Source: Opisthorchis felineus
Lineage: Eukaryota > Platyhelminthes > Trematoda > Opisthorchiida > Opisthorchiidae
Assembly (NCBI GenBank): GCA_004794785.1
Contig: SJOL01007149.1
Location: 45,963 to 109,962, forward strand
Direction of reading: 5' to 3'
Length of the DNA: 64,000 nt
This document shows positions 1 to 9,667 of this stretch, one piece after another. Made by a program: the position numbers and the translations under genes. How positions within the stretch are numbered: position 1 is the stretch's first letter; each line of letters begins with the position of its first letter. The notes under the pieces were generated by a model. It had not been told where the DNA came from and did no database searches. It worked only from the letters and a program-made list of their open reading frames with translations.

Positions 1-939
1 TGGTGCCCAGTCCCGCCAAACCCAGACACCAAGCCGTGGAACGCCCAGGGTTTTGACGAATGCTTTGAACTGTGTCTCGTCCAGCCACCACATAGTCGTT
101 GCCAACCTGTTTTGCATAGCTAACTGTGAGGGCGAAGAGAAAAACTAGTAACCAACAGAACTAACACAATGAGAAAGGATAGTAAGTGTTTGTCATCGCG
201 CGGAAGTTCTTAATCCCATGAATTCTGACTATACCGAAAGGACGCTACAGCTGAGCGATTACTATTATTACTATTATTATTAATCCAAACGAGGAATGTC
301 GACCATTAATCTCATTCCTTTGCATCCTATGACTCGGATGGTCATGCAACTGACTGTCTTTCTATACAACCTCCACCCAATAATAACTGAATAAGTACGC
401 GATAGAATTCGCTTTATATCATTCAGGTGTTGTTCAGAAAGGTTGGAGTCACAACACAAAACGATTATTCATGAGCTATGTCCGACGATAAATTACTCGG
501 CACTCGAGGCAGAACACTGCACCTTAGTGATAAAATGTTGGTTCCCTCTATCCTGTGCAACGCGGTGATGGAAGAACTATTCTAACCAAGGAATTGAACA
601 CTGTACAGTCGTTTTATCTCAGTTAGAAGTCATTCACAATGCGAATTTAATTAATACCATAAGGGCCTTGAAGCCACGACCCTCCGGATGAGAGTTTCGG
701 AACTGTCAAAATCAAAAGCTAGTGTTTCAAAGATTGCAACAAAACGCAACCACGAGCCATGAAAACCTGTCACCGAAAGCCGACACCTAATTCAGCCCAT
801 CACACTACCACACTTCTTCGGCAAATGACAAGAACTTCGTCGCCACAAGCAAAGGTAAGCAGCGATTAGGCCGCGAATTAAATAGACAGCTGTCTCCTTT
901 CATTTGCGCCTTCGCCTAAGGGTGACACAGCAAGGCTTG
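1..939. other. unassigned intergenic DNA with an ATT-rich microsatellite
   Basis: No gene is recognised here. A short ATT/ACT-rich run lies at about 259-284. Read on the minus strand it resembles the AT-rich simple tail that ends many LINE copies, so the sequence to its right could be an old minus-strand LINE 3' region. No coding homology was seen to confirm this. Confidence 0.4.
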
Positions 940-1315
940 CGGTTTTGTGGAGGAGACAACAAAATACCGATATCATGGACATCTACTAATTGGGCTCTAG
1001 GCGTGGCATCAACATCACCAGACACAGCAACATCAGTGTTGACACTGGTGCCTCGCTGCCGCGCAACCACAAGGTTTATCAAATTATATTTAAAGCCTTA
1101 GAATGAAAAGAAAAGAGTGGATGGCGGAGGGTACTTGTTGGTGGCCTATCTCAAGCATTCTGAGGTGCCTACACCTTCAAACGCCCAGTCAGACAATGTG
1201 GAAAGAAACTGACAACACGAACACCACTGACATCGATCACCCACCATTTCTTGCAATGTCTCCGAGAGGGGTCACGGAGACCCCATCCTGGAAGGCGTAC
1301 CGCACCTCAATCTAA
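940..1315 (-). mobile_element. LINE-I copy C: extreme C-terminus plus 3' UTR fragment
   Basis: Read on the minus strand, 1315-1200 encodes the characteristic end of the LINE-I polyprotein (…ETLQEMVGDRCQWCSCC… then a stop), with one frame break near the start. The sequence that follows, down to about 940, matches the stretch after the LINE-I stop codon at about 2990-3240: the same GAGGTGCCTACACC-type block, the same AACATCAGTGTT block and the same TCGCTGCCG block. It is therefore a third, heavily 5'-truncated copy lying next to copies B and A in the same orientation. It is non-functional. Confidence 0.6.
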
Positions 1316-1499
1316 TTGTTATTGTTGAAAAAACTGGCGGGCAAACGATTCAAGGTGAATACCGACATATCACACCTATAACATACCAGTCTCTAATTTG
1401 CAGTTCGTTATCATATTATGCAAACAATTTGGCCAGTCGTCCACTACCATTGATGCGCTGAGCAGCTATGCCCGTCGAAAACGCATCGTGACAAGAAAG

Positions 1500-2450
1500 A
1501 AAGTGACAGTACGAACGCCACCGACATCGATCAGCCGCCATTTCTTGCAATGTTTCTAGCCAAGCAAAGGAGGGGTCACGAAGACCCCATCCTGGAAGGC
1601 GGACAACACCAACACCCAAACTCTTCGTCACCTTTTCCACACCCTTCTGACAAGTCATGCATTGTCTACCTCGCAGTTTGCGTCATTCTGAAGGAGGCAG
1701 AAAACAACACTAGTCTTTGTAAACGGTGTTTTGGCATGCGTAGCACACGGCCGAGCCACCGTAGTTGGTGGTGATGGATGTGTTCCGCGATTGAAGTACC
1801 TGGTACACAAACAAATACCCGTTTTCTAACTACCTCGTTACGAATTCGTTGATGCCATCCGACACCAACAACGCATCTGAGGCATCGGCGATCAAAAACC
1901 TGAAGACACCCACAAGGACCATGTTTCGCAACCATTCAATAATACAGCCCCCTACTGCAGTCTGGTACACGCGACCCTCAAGACCCAATGGTACGCCTTT
2001 TTGACGCCACAAGTGACGCAAATTAGCAGATGTGATTCCAGCCTTTGAGATTCGTGAACTGACTCCATTAGACACACTTCCGTAAGAGCTTATACAACTG
2101 CCGAGATATGTAAGATTTTCCACAACCTCCGGTGCTTCTCCTTGAATTGTAAGAGGTATGTTCAGAGACTGCACGTTCTGAAGCGTGACTTTGCGCCTTG
2201 AAGGTGGAAAGCGCGTGCCAAAAGATGGTACGATAGTAGTCAGTCTATTCAACAGGGCCTGTGTTTCGCCTTCGTCTTCAAAGATGAGGGCAATATCGTC
2301 TCCAGGTCGGCAAGGTTCTCAACAGTGTTCTCACCGGTGTTTTGAAAACCTTCCGGTGTTCGTCTCATTATTTCACCGACGACGATGTTAAACAGTGTCG
2401 AGAAAAAGTGGACGTCCTTGTCAGACACCACGTTTCATTGAGAAGCCTTT
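1500..2450 (-). mobile_element. LINE-I copy B: RT palm/thumb to C-terminus, degenerate
   Basis: Minus-strand reading frames at 2431-2249, 2252-1830, 1935-1666 and 1658-1500 form one LINE-I protein when taken in order across frame changes. The order is the end of the RT fingers (EIMRRTPEGFQN), the palm/thumb connection (DVQSLN-like, TIQGEAPEVVENLTYLGSCISS), the NLRHLWRQKGV block, and the tail (GVGWHQRIRNEVVRKRVF, LRWLGRVLRMP, LPGWG.RDPS.AWLETLQEMAADRCRW). At least three frameshifts separate the pieces and the catalytic YADD region is lost. The whole 5' half (endonuclease and RT motif A) is missing, as usual for 5'-truncated LINE copies. Confidence 0.75.
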
Positions 2451-2984
2451 GAAGAGCTCATCATATACTCTCACACACCCAGAAGTATGTGAATACAGGA
2501 ACTGGAGTATACTCACAAACTTCTGCGGCATACACTGTTGAGCAAATGTGGTTAGCTAGGCATGAGTCGATGACTCCAGTTCTTAATACCCAGTGAACCA
2601 ATGGAAACGCAGTCCGGCATTGGGCTAGAGATTGCTTTCTTTATCAGCCAAGCAGATGAAAACCCGAAAATGTACAGTCACACAATGCTTCTCGAAGATA
2701 GAAATCGGAACAGATAAGCGGTTACTACAGTGTTATGAAAAAAAAAGTATTAAAACATTAGGCCACCCAAAGTGAATGTATTGCTTGCAGTGCTTTAAAT
2801 AAGGTTATTCATCACGCGGAAACTCGCTACCCATGACAGGAAGTCAGTTGGCCAGAACTTACCAATTTTATTGCCGGCGCTCAATACAACAGCTTTAAAC
2901 CAATGAACGATTGAAGGCATTCCTCATTCATACCGGGAACAGTGGACAGTAATGGAACGAAAATCGAACCAAATTTATCACTTC
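2451..2984. other. unassigned spacer between LINE-I copies
   Basis: No coding signal is recognised. The first part (about 2451-2530) may still belong to the RT of copy B, because the reverse strand reads into a region equivalent to the RT motif just before it. The rest is AT-rich and unassigned. Confidence 0.3.
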
Positions 2985-3245
2985 GGGAAAAGCGCTTCGA
3001 ACAGCAAGATTCGCTGAAAAATACACATCCGAATGGATAAATCGGTTCTAAAAGGAACAGCAACAGCAGCAGGGGAAGCACCAGCATCGACAGCATAACA
3101 TCAGTGTTCCGCATTGATACTTCGCTGCCGTGCAACGATAATTTATTTGAAAGCGTTATTGTGAAGAAAAGAATAAAACTGGACCGGGAAGGAACTTAGC
3201 GCTAGTCTACCACAATTATTCCGAGGTGCCTACACCGCCAAACAC
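2985..3245 (-). mobile_element. LINE-I copy A 3' untranslated region
   Basis: This follows the LINE-I stop codon at 3246-3248 on the minus strand. It shares several blocks in the same order with 940-1200: a CAACAGCAGC-rich stretch, AACATCAGTGTT, TCGCTGCCGTGCAAC, and GAGGTGCCTACACC. Two elements carrying the same non-coding sequence after the same C-terminus indicates a genuine LINE 3' UTR. No clear poly(A) or simple-repeat tail is preserved. Confidence 0.55.
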
Positions 3246-3990
3246 TCACTCAGGAAATCTGTATAGAAAGTGACAACAAGAACGCCATTGACATCGATCA
3301 GCAGCCATAACTTGCAGCGTATCCAACCAGGCTAAGTGGGGATCACGCGGTCCCCACCCTAGAAGGCGAGTAGCACCGAAAGCACCCACACGTTTCGTAG
3401 TCTCTTTCATACCACTTTGACAGGTCAAGGGTCAGCCACCTCTCTGCTTGCGCCACTCTGAATTGGGCATGGAAAATAGCAATTTCTTCGCGAAACAGTG
3501 GTTCGGTACACGCAATACATGACCTAACAAACGTAGCTCCTGGTGCTGGGCAAATTCTTCCATCGCAGCGCCGCTGCACAACCAAAAACTCGCATTCTAA
3601 TTGCCTCGTTACAGATTCGCCGACACCAACCCACATGAGCTATGGTTCTGGGACAACGGTGGTCGAACACCTGAAGACGTTTCAGTTCCGCTGATCAAAC
3701 AGGCCAATTCTCACAGCCCGTCCTACAGCCTGAAACACATCCTTTGAGATTCAGGGACATAACGCTTTACCATCATAGGTGTTTCAAATTACAAGACGCG
3801 ACCCAAGCCTTACAGATTCGCACATTGACCTCATCTGTTACACTACAGTCGGAACTAATACAACTTCCAAGATATGCAAAACTCTCTATAACTTCGAGTG
3901 CCTCTCCCTGGATTGTAAGTGGCACGTTCAGTGACCGAATGTCCATGAGCATGACGTTCCACTTTGTGAGTGCAGAGTGCATACCAAAGA
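3246..3990 (-). pseudogene. LINE-I copy A thumb and conserved C-terminal tail
   Basis: After the palm, the minus strand gives IRSLNVPLTIQGEALEVIES, FAYLGSCISSDCSVTDEVN and NLKHL, then frames 3636-3343 and 3428-3246. The last frame ends with GWGPRDPHLAWLDTLQVM and DRCQWRSCCHFLY before its stop at 3246-3248. The tail has no known enzymatic function but is a reliable signature of the family: the same tail is seen at 1.2, 1.5, 13.4 and 45.4 kb. The segment between 3640 and 3770 is poorly preserved. Confidence 0.75.
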
Positions 3991-4727
3991 ACGGGATGAC
4001 TTCAGTCAGTTCATTCAAAAACATCTGCGCCTTCTCCTCCTCTTCAAAGAAGAGAAAGATGTCACTTGCATATTCCAGATTGACAAAGTTTCCGAGAGCA
4101 GCTATTTGAACACCAGGGTTTTGAAGAACTTCCAGCGTTCGTCTCATCGATCACGAAATTAAATAGGAATGGAGAGAATGGGTACCCCTGACTGACATCG
4201 CTTTGTGTACGGCAGCTTTCGGAGAGCTCTTTGTATACTCTCACTCGCCCGAAATTCTGAAAAGACAAAGAACTTATCATGTTCGCATACTTCTGGAGCA
4301 TTTCTTTCTGGGCCAGGGTGTTAAGCAGAACAGATCGGTCAACCCAATTGAATACGCTTTGGAAATCCAGGAATACTAAATTTCTGGGTCGATTGCACGT
4401 ATCATGTTGCTCCAGCACCTGGCGGAGTGTGAAGAGTCAGTCAACGCAACCTCTGCCAGGTCGGAATCCCACTTGCTGCTCTCCAGTCAGTGTCTCACGA
4501 GCCACCATAAGGCGACGAAGCACAAGTGACGCCAACAGCCTCGTTACAACCGGGGTCAAGCTGATCACCCTGCGGTTACCACACTCACTAGGAGCCTCTT
4601 TTTTAAAAATGGGCACTGGCACCCATTTTCCCGTTTCAACCCGGGCCGTCCCCATTTTTGAACAATGCGGGTGGGAGGTCATCCGGACCAGAACTTCCGT
4701 GGCGCTTGAGAGAACATATGCAGTCAC
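3990..4727 (-). pseudogene. LINE-I copy A reverse transcriptase domain, degenerate
   Basis: Minus-strand frame 4727-4437 carries the RT fingers (CGN.R.ISLTPVVTRLLASLVLRRL, then EQQVGFRPGRGC). Frame 4418-4062 carries motif A (VFLDFQSVFNWVD: catalytic Asp of LDF kept, AFD changed to VFN) and the QSDVSQGYPFSPFLFNFVIDE block, where the family has GVRQGCPLSPFLFN. Frame 4147-3773 carries the palm motif as LEYASD instead of YADD, near 4058-4069. The altered catalytic pair, together with the frame changes, rules out activity. Neighbouring copies in this window (28.4-29.0, 34.4-34.7 and 47.9-48.4 kb) carry the same motifs. Confidence 0.85.
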
Positions 4728-4799
4728 AAACCTCCGAGGCCACGTTCACCGTCCATGGTTCTACTTCAGCTGTAGGCACCAGATGAGTAGCAACTGGTG

Positions 4800-5310
4800 G
4801 CCACGATAACTGCTGTTCGAAGTATTCGACTCAACGGCCGAAGCTTGCTTCTTCGTTCAAAATGGCCGCTCCACTCTCATGCTTGATGATTTCGCTCACA
4901 GGTGATTCCCGGCGACCGCCCGCACGGGTCGACAAAAATTATCTACGGGACTCCCGGATTTCTGATCCTCTTCCACTTCCTTGGACTTCCGTGTCCACCA
5001 GGCTTCACAGTCGGCTCGCATTCCCACTTTCACTTGAAGCCTGATAATTCGTCGGGCCAAATTCTAGTAAGGAGCGGCAGGGACATTTCTCTGAGATTTA
5101 AGCAATGCCACTGTTCGGAATGGCACCACTGCTTGAGCAGGCCTGGTAGCGCCGCGCCGCATGCAAAAGTTCCAGCACTGTGCAAAGAGGTGGCGGTCCC
5201 GTCCCAGCATCAATTCACATCTGATGGTGGAGCAGTTGGAAGAGACTCTGGAGGACGACCCTAGTAAATTCGTCCAACATTCGGATCTGCCAGTCTCTCA
5301 GATGCTAGGC
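4800..5310 (-). pseudogene. LINE-I copy A linker between endonuclease and RT
   Basis: The minus strand encodes the linker conserved in this family. A block containing ADPNVGR lies near 5290. It is followed by SLPTAPPSDVNCCWD…ATSLHSAGTFACG at about 5235-5155, and an EYFEQQLSWPP-like segment lies near 4830-4800. No enzymatic motif is expected here. The reading frame changes more than once and a poorly matching stretch occurs around 4870-5050. Confidence 0.65.
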
Positions 5311-5313
5311 GAT

Positions 5314-6216
5314 TTATCTGCACCTAACGCGGCCCTGGAAAACGAAGGGAGAAGAGGCTCTGGATGAGCGCGTCGTCGGAAACAACAGATGTGTTCCAAA
5401 ACGAGCGGCAGCCAGATATTGATCCACGCCATCGCTAACTGATGGTGGTGTGATCAACTTGAGTTCATATCCGGCATGCTGTTGGAAGACACCATGCGCC
5501 CAGAGGACTTCGGTCATTTCGGAATTCATTACTGCATAAAAGAAACCTGCGGCGAGCACATAGATGAAGCAATCGTTCGCCATTGTCCGTATGTACCGAG
5601 TCCAGTCTGTGTCAACCACCTAATTGAGTCCCAGATGCGCTAAGCCTTCCCAATTGTGCAATCAGATCTCCGGCAACCACAACGATATCCGAGCTCACCG
5701 CAACAGGGCATTCAAGGCGTCATAAAGCTTATCTTTGATGATGTCAGAGCTACAATGGGTTGGAGCGTAATCAAGCACGACAAACAGGCGGCGGTCAACT
5801 TCTCGTTTGTGGGACTCTTTCACGGACGTTTCCAGACGAACCGCACGGAGGCGACCATCAACGGGTATCCAGTCAAGCAAGGATCCTTCCAACCGGTGAC
5901 TTGGGAAGATACAAATCCCTGCACATCCTGCCGCAGCAGCCTCTGGATCGCCAGATGTGCGCAGCCGGAAGCGAGTGGAGAGTGATGGGGCGGCTAGCTT
6001 AGTCACTGTGCTTGCATTTTAAATTCTTGCTGTTGATACACAACAAACATCAATGTCAAGCGAGTCCAGTGCAACAGCAAGAGAAGCTTGTTGTCCGGCT
6101 TGCTTCAGAGTGCGAACATAGAAGGCAGCTGGATAGACTGCGCGTCGAGGCTTGAAGATTGATTCTGAGATGCCTGAGGATGCCATCGCCGGGTGACGCG
6201 CGGATATTGCTTGCAA
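5314..6216 (-). pseudogene. LINE-I copy A endonuclease domain (EEP fold), frameshifted
   Basis: The domain nicks target DNA to prime reverse transcription. Minus-strand frame 6216-6019 gives the N-terminal block (AAFYVRTLKQAGQQA… LDIDVCCVS), which matches the first strand of exonuclease-endonuclease-phosphatase domains. Frame 6006-5695 continues with RFRLRTSGDPEAAAAGCAGI, LDWIPVDGRLRAVRL and the APT block. Frame 5619-5314 holds the remainder, and here the conserved WRGS…CRSFWNT…VSDDAL segment appears only after a further frame shift. The catalytic SDH motif reads SDD. The segment equivalent to the metal-binding GD.NAQ motif is not seen and appears deleted near 5640-5680. Confidence 0.8.
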
Positions 6217-6243
6217 AACCGATGCAGGGTGAACTGACTCATC

Positions 6244-6434
6244 ATTGGTAATTGATCAGGAGGCTGTTGATCTGTTTGCCGAGCTTGGCAATTGACTTGC
6301 AGACGTTTCGTCACCATTCGAGGAGACCCACCTAACAGCGCACTGAAGATGTCTCCTCGAACGGTGACGAAACGTTTGCAAATCAATTGCCAAAGTCGGC
6401 GAACAGATCACCAGCCACCTGATCAGTTACCAAT
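6244..6434. repeat. long palindrome: 83-bp arms, 25-bp spacer
   Basis: Arm 6244-6326 pairs with arm 6352-6434 end to end without any gap. By hand alignment 74 of 83 positions are complementary. The spacer is 6327-6351. Both arms contain the block GTGACGAAACGT (one on each strand), flanked by GTCTCCTCGAA. The palindrome sits immediately upstream of the preserved LINE-I endonuclease and may be part of, or a duplication of, the LINE-I 5' region. It could also be a separate foldback element. No flanking target-site duplication was recognised. Confidence 0.85.
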
Positions 6435-7130
6435 TAATGCACCCAAGCTACAAGTACTCCAACACAGGACTCATCATTCCCAACTGACGGGCCCACAAAG
6501 AGAGTAATTATTGGGGTAGGGGAGGGGAGAATAGAAAGTATGTGAAAGAGAAAGAAGAGAGGCGTCAGCAGTAGCCTGTTTTCGCTTACCCACCCTGCTG
6601 TATGCAGTAAGTAAGGTGACTCGGCTGATGGCGCCACGCGCCGGCCGATGTGGCGTGAGTCTATTTGTATGTGTGCAATTTGTGGTTGTTCGTGCGCTGG
6701 GATACTGTCAGGGCGCCCACACCTAGACAGGAGGACGATTAGGGTCCTCAACCAAAGCCTTTGGCTCAAAAGCCTGACCGCAAGGAAGCGCTGATTGGCG
6801 GGAAATGTGGGTGCATTACCATTTTTATGGGACAAGTCGCCACACATGTTCCAGCCCCCAAACTTGAGGGCCAGGAGACTGTGTTCATCAGACCTCTAAC
6901 CATTGGCGAGCTTGGTATTAGACCCTGTGAGTGTCGCAAGCACACCTTCAGTATAGCTCAATGGGTCGCGGATGCACACAAGTCGTCGCATCACGTTATG
7001 GTCCAGTCTCTGCGTGACGAAGGCACAGTTGGTTGTGGACATAAGCAGATGCGAAAACCGGACAACGATCAACTTTCCGCTTGAGACTCCTTCACGGATG
7101 ATCCTAGACGAAACACACACAGGCTACTAG
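6435..7130. other. unassigned, probably LINE-related 5' region
   Basis: Overlapping open frames exist on both strands (plus 6761-7084, minus 7120-6896, minus 6847-6434), none with a recognised domain. About 6698-6740 matches the body of SINE-I in minus orientation (GGGATACTGTCAGG and CCTAGAC blocks shared with 37656-37692). The position between two LINE-I endonuclease fragments suggests this is LINE-I upstream sequence with a SINE scrap, but that is inference. Confidence 0.3.
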
Positions 7131-7134
7131 CATC

Positions 7135-7345
7135 ATGTATCCAATCAAGCAAGGATCTTTCCGCCCAGTGACTTAGGACGATGCCAGCCACTGCAAATCC
7201 TGTCATGGCGGCCTTTGGATGGCCAGCGCTAATCGACCGGTAGAGACTGTAGGTTGACGTGGCAGTTTATTGAACCACTGTGCTTGCATCTGCCTTCTTG
7301 TTTTTGATACAAGGGACACATCAATTTCAAGCCAGTACAGTGTGA
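7135..7345 (-). mobile_element. LINE-I endonuclease fragment, second copy
   Basis: This stretch aligns with 5860-6075 in the same orientation. Shared blocks include ATCCAGTCAAGCAAGGATC/ATCCAATCAAGCAAGGATC, the GTGACTT…GA.GAT block, GGATCGCCAGATG/GGATGGCCAGCGC, and CACTGTGCTTGCAT followed by CTTG.TGTTGATAC. It encodes part of the N-terminal endonuclease on the minus strand. It ends abruptly near 7345, where a CR1-like RT sequence begins, so it is a small rearranged piece. Confidence 0.7.
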
Positions 7346-8080
7346 GCAGCCAGTTTCTTAGCAGCTCGTTGGACGCGCTCAATTAATGTTACGTCTTTCT
7401 TAAGTCCTGAGTAGACAATTTGGTTGGCATATTCAAGAAGCGGTCTGACGTGGGCCCCATAGAGTATCTGGAAGTCAATACGATTAATATGGGGGAGGTG
7501 CGCCGAATCATCCTTAGAACGACAAACGCCCTTTGAGCCGATTTTTCATGAAGTGAAAAGGACAATTCTTGCTACCCATCCTCGTAATGTCTTCCGGTTC
7601 ATTCTTACCATGCACCACAAAGGCGTTCGTTGAGTATCCTCCGAATGACATATGGACGCACTATTCGTCTTTCCACGGAAGGTAACAGTCCAGCGACCAC
7701 TGCTTTGCAACGTCTACATCCATTTGGAGAACGCTGGCGTTGAACCTCCAGGATTTTAAGTCATCCGTAAAAAATAAACATGAACTTGAAAGAAAATCTA
7801 GAAGATCGTTGACGCATATTAGAAACAGAAGTGTACCCAAAGCGGAGCCTTGAGGAACTCCAATGGGGACCGGTGCCGAAGAAGGTCAAGCCTACTTTCA
7901 CTCGGAATGTTCTGTTGGTAGGAACGCCTTAATCCAGCGTCGAATTTCTCCTTGAATCCCATAAGACTTGAGCATGTGGAGCTGCGGGACTCGATCGAAT
8001 GCTTTTGAGAAATAAAAAAACATTGCATCCCTTGTCCTTAGCTTGGGTTGAAAACTTCGAAAACCAGTTCGACTAGCATG
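7346..8080 (-). mobile_element. CR1-like LINE fragment: RT domain, degenerate
   Basis: The reverse strand reads DAMFF…FSKAFDRVPQ (motif A) around 8030-7970, then IGVPQGSALGTLLFLICVND around 7870-7810, FFTDDLKSW (palm, FxDD form) around 7775-7750, and [18 protein letters not shown] near 7350-7400. This order and the GVPQGSVLGPLLF-type box are typical of CR1/jockey-type non-LTR RTs. Several frameshifts and stops are present. The sequence stops within the post-RT domain, so the copy has lost its 3' end; the break coincides with the join to the LINE-I fragment at 7345. The same family is inserted at 8856-9667 on the other strand. Confidence 0.8.
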
Positions 8081-8099
8081 CTACAACACAACCTCTAGA

Positions 8100-8852
8100 A
8101 GAACCCAACTGAAATCCTAAGTAAAACATCATTCCTCCAAAGCGACAAGGCATCCAATCCGGATGGTCTACACTTCGCACTTTTCAAAGAAACCCTGGTG
8201 AGCAGTTTGACGACGCAAAAACGTCATACAAAAAACCATCGTGGCATCAGCCTGGTAGCCGTCGCATCCAAGGTGCTTTCTGGCATTATTTTTCGCACGT
8301 TGGTCGATTATCAAGAATCGAGCTGGTCTTCGCTTCGGCGCATGGCCCATCGGCCGTAAATTTACCTACAGGCAAATTCCTGAACAGCGCCACCCTTTCA
8401 AACGTCCAATGTTGGTAGTTTTTCTTGATCTGCAAGCTGCTTTTGACTCTGTCGATCATCGGAAACTTTGGCGGTGTCTGGTGATCGAGGGTGACTCTTC
8501 CAAATTTATATTCCTTATAATTATAAGGGTACCGTGTGCGAACATCTTTGGACGCGTACGCTTATACAGGAAGCTATTTCCTGAGTTCACCGAGTCAAGT
8601 GTGTAAAACAAAGCTGTCCTCTATCGCCTTTTCTCTTCAACTCTGTTCTTGACTTACTGCTTAAAACTCCTCTGCTTGCATCTGAAAACTCGGAGATAGA
8701 AATGCTTCCGGGGTGTTCTGTCACAGATACTGAGTATGCGGACAATATTGCTCTCCTTGGTTCAGATCCTTCAAAGATGCAGATCATTTTAAGTAACCTA
8801 AGTGACTCTGCCACACGGTTTGATATGCGCTTCACATCTGAAAAATTTTAAG
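8100..8852 (+). mobile_element. LINE-III element, 5' part (RT), split by a CR1-like insertion
   Basis: The plus strand encodes SDKASNPDGLHFALFKE, NHRGISLVAVASKVL, then PEQRHPFKRPMLVVFLDLQAAFDSVDH (RT motif A, 8380-8460), GRVRLYRKLFPEFTESS, LFNSVLDLLLK…ASENSEIEML and DTEYADNIALLGSD (palm; the YADD motif reads YADN) near 8730-8765. It ends in SATRFDMRFTSEKF at about 8847. Three or more frame breaks are present. The same protein resumes at 9668 after the insertion. This family is related to, but distinct from, LINE-I; a second copy is at 54380-55030 on the minus strand. Confidence 0.8.
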
Positions 8853-8855
8853 TGC

Positions 8856-9667
8856 ATGGTGAGAATTATGTCGTGCATGATGAGAATGGACCAGAAGACA
8901 TCACGAAGATAGATACCAAAAAGGATTTGGGTATCTGGCTCTCTTCAAACATGTCCTTCTCACTGCACCATGAGAAATCGGCCCAAAAGGCATTCGCCGT
9001 TTTACGAATGATTAGCCGCACCTTCTCCTGTATTCATCGCATGGACTTCCAAATACTCTATGGGGCCTACGTCAGACCGCTTCTTGAATACGCCAACCAA
9101 GTTGTCTGCTCAGGGCGCACGAAGGACGTAACCCTCACTGAGCGTGTCCAGCGAGCTGCTACGAAAATGGTTGCGGGCCTTAAATCCGTGGACGACGAAA
9201 TGCGTCTCGCGGCGCTTGACCTCTTTCCCCTCGAGTATCGCCGCCTCCGAAGAGACCTAATTCTTACGTATGCCCTGTTTGAACAGGGTTCAGCCAACAG
9301 GTTTTTCACCGTTGAGCCAGCAAACACACGGCGGGGACATGGTAATAAGATTTTCAAGCTCAGAGCGAACACTTTTATCAGGCAAATTTTTTCTCGTTTC
9401 GTGCAGTAGCTGCGTGGAATAACCTTCCCATGACAGTTGTCCACTCTCCTTCTAGAACCCAGTTCAAAGCACTATTAGACACTTTCTTATGCGAGTCCTC
9501 ATGCTGGTAAACATACTGCCCCGCGCTGGGAACTTAAAGAGCAGTGCTACACCCTTTTTTCGCTTGTGCCTTTCAGGTGTACGACAGCTGCTGAACGACA
9601 AGAACAAAACCGACCGGGGAAACTTGGGCAAAAGCCTCGATCCTGTGTATCAATCCGTGAATCCGTG
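8856..9667 (+). mobile_element. CR1-like LINE, 5'-truncated, inserted inside LINE-III
   Basis: An open frame at 8852-9409 begins near the family's [10 protein letters not shown] block and runs through [64 protein letters not shown] and [22 protein letters not shown]. This is the thumb and post-RT region of a CR1-type element. Coding continues in another frame to about 9508 (AAWNNLPM…FKALLDTFL). The 3' end carries two exact copies of the octamer AATCCGTG. Octamer repeat tails are a known feature of CR1 3' ends. LINE-III sequence flanks it on both sides and is continuous across it, so this is a nested insertion. Confidence 0.85.
9652..9667 (+). repeat. octamer tail (AATCCGTG)x2 at CR1-like 3' end
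   Basis: Two perfect 8-bp units occupy 9652-9659 and 9660-9667, exactly at the junction where LINE-III coding sequence resumes. In established CR1 biology the 3' terminus is a short array of 8-bp repeats rather than poly(A), so this marks the insertion boundary. Confidence 0.75.

Larger units (their letters stand above)
3246..6216 (-). mobile_element. LINE-I copy A: nearly full-length degenerate non-LTR retrotransposon
   Basis: This element is collinear on the minus strand. In order it carries an apurinic-type endonuclease (6216-5314), a linker (5310-4800), reverse transcriptase (4727-about 3990) and the conserved C-terminal tail ending at the stop 3246-3248. It is an endonuclease/RT LINE of the type whose endonuclease is often mis-annotated as craniofacial development protein 2. 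RT motifs such as FRPGRGC and SGVRQGCPLSPFLFN-like blocks support an RTE-related or neighbouring clade, though I cannot fix the clade without a tree. There are at least six frame changes and several stops. Key residues are lost, including YADD to YASD, so the element is dead. A separate palindrome at 6244-6434 abuts its 5' side. Confidence 0.85.

Noticed and set aside
8168..8350. minus-strand 60-codon frame
   Set aside because: It is antisense to the LINE-III RT coding region.
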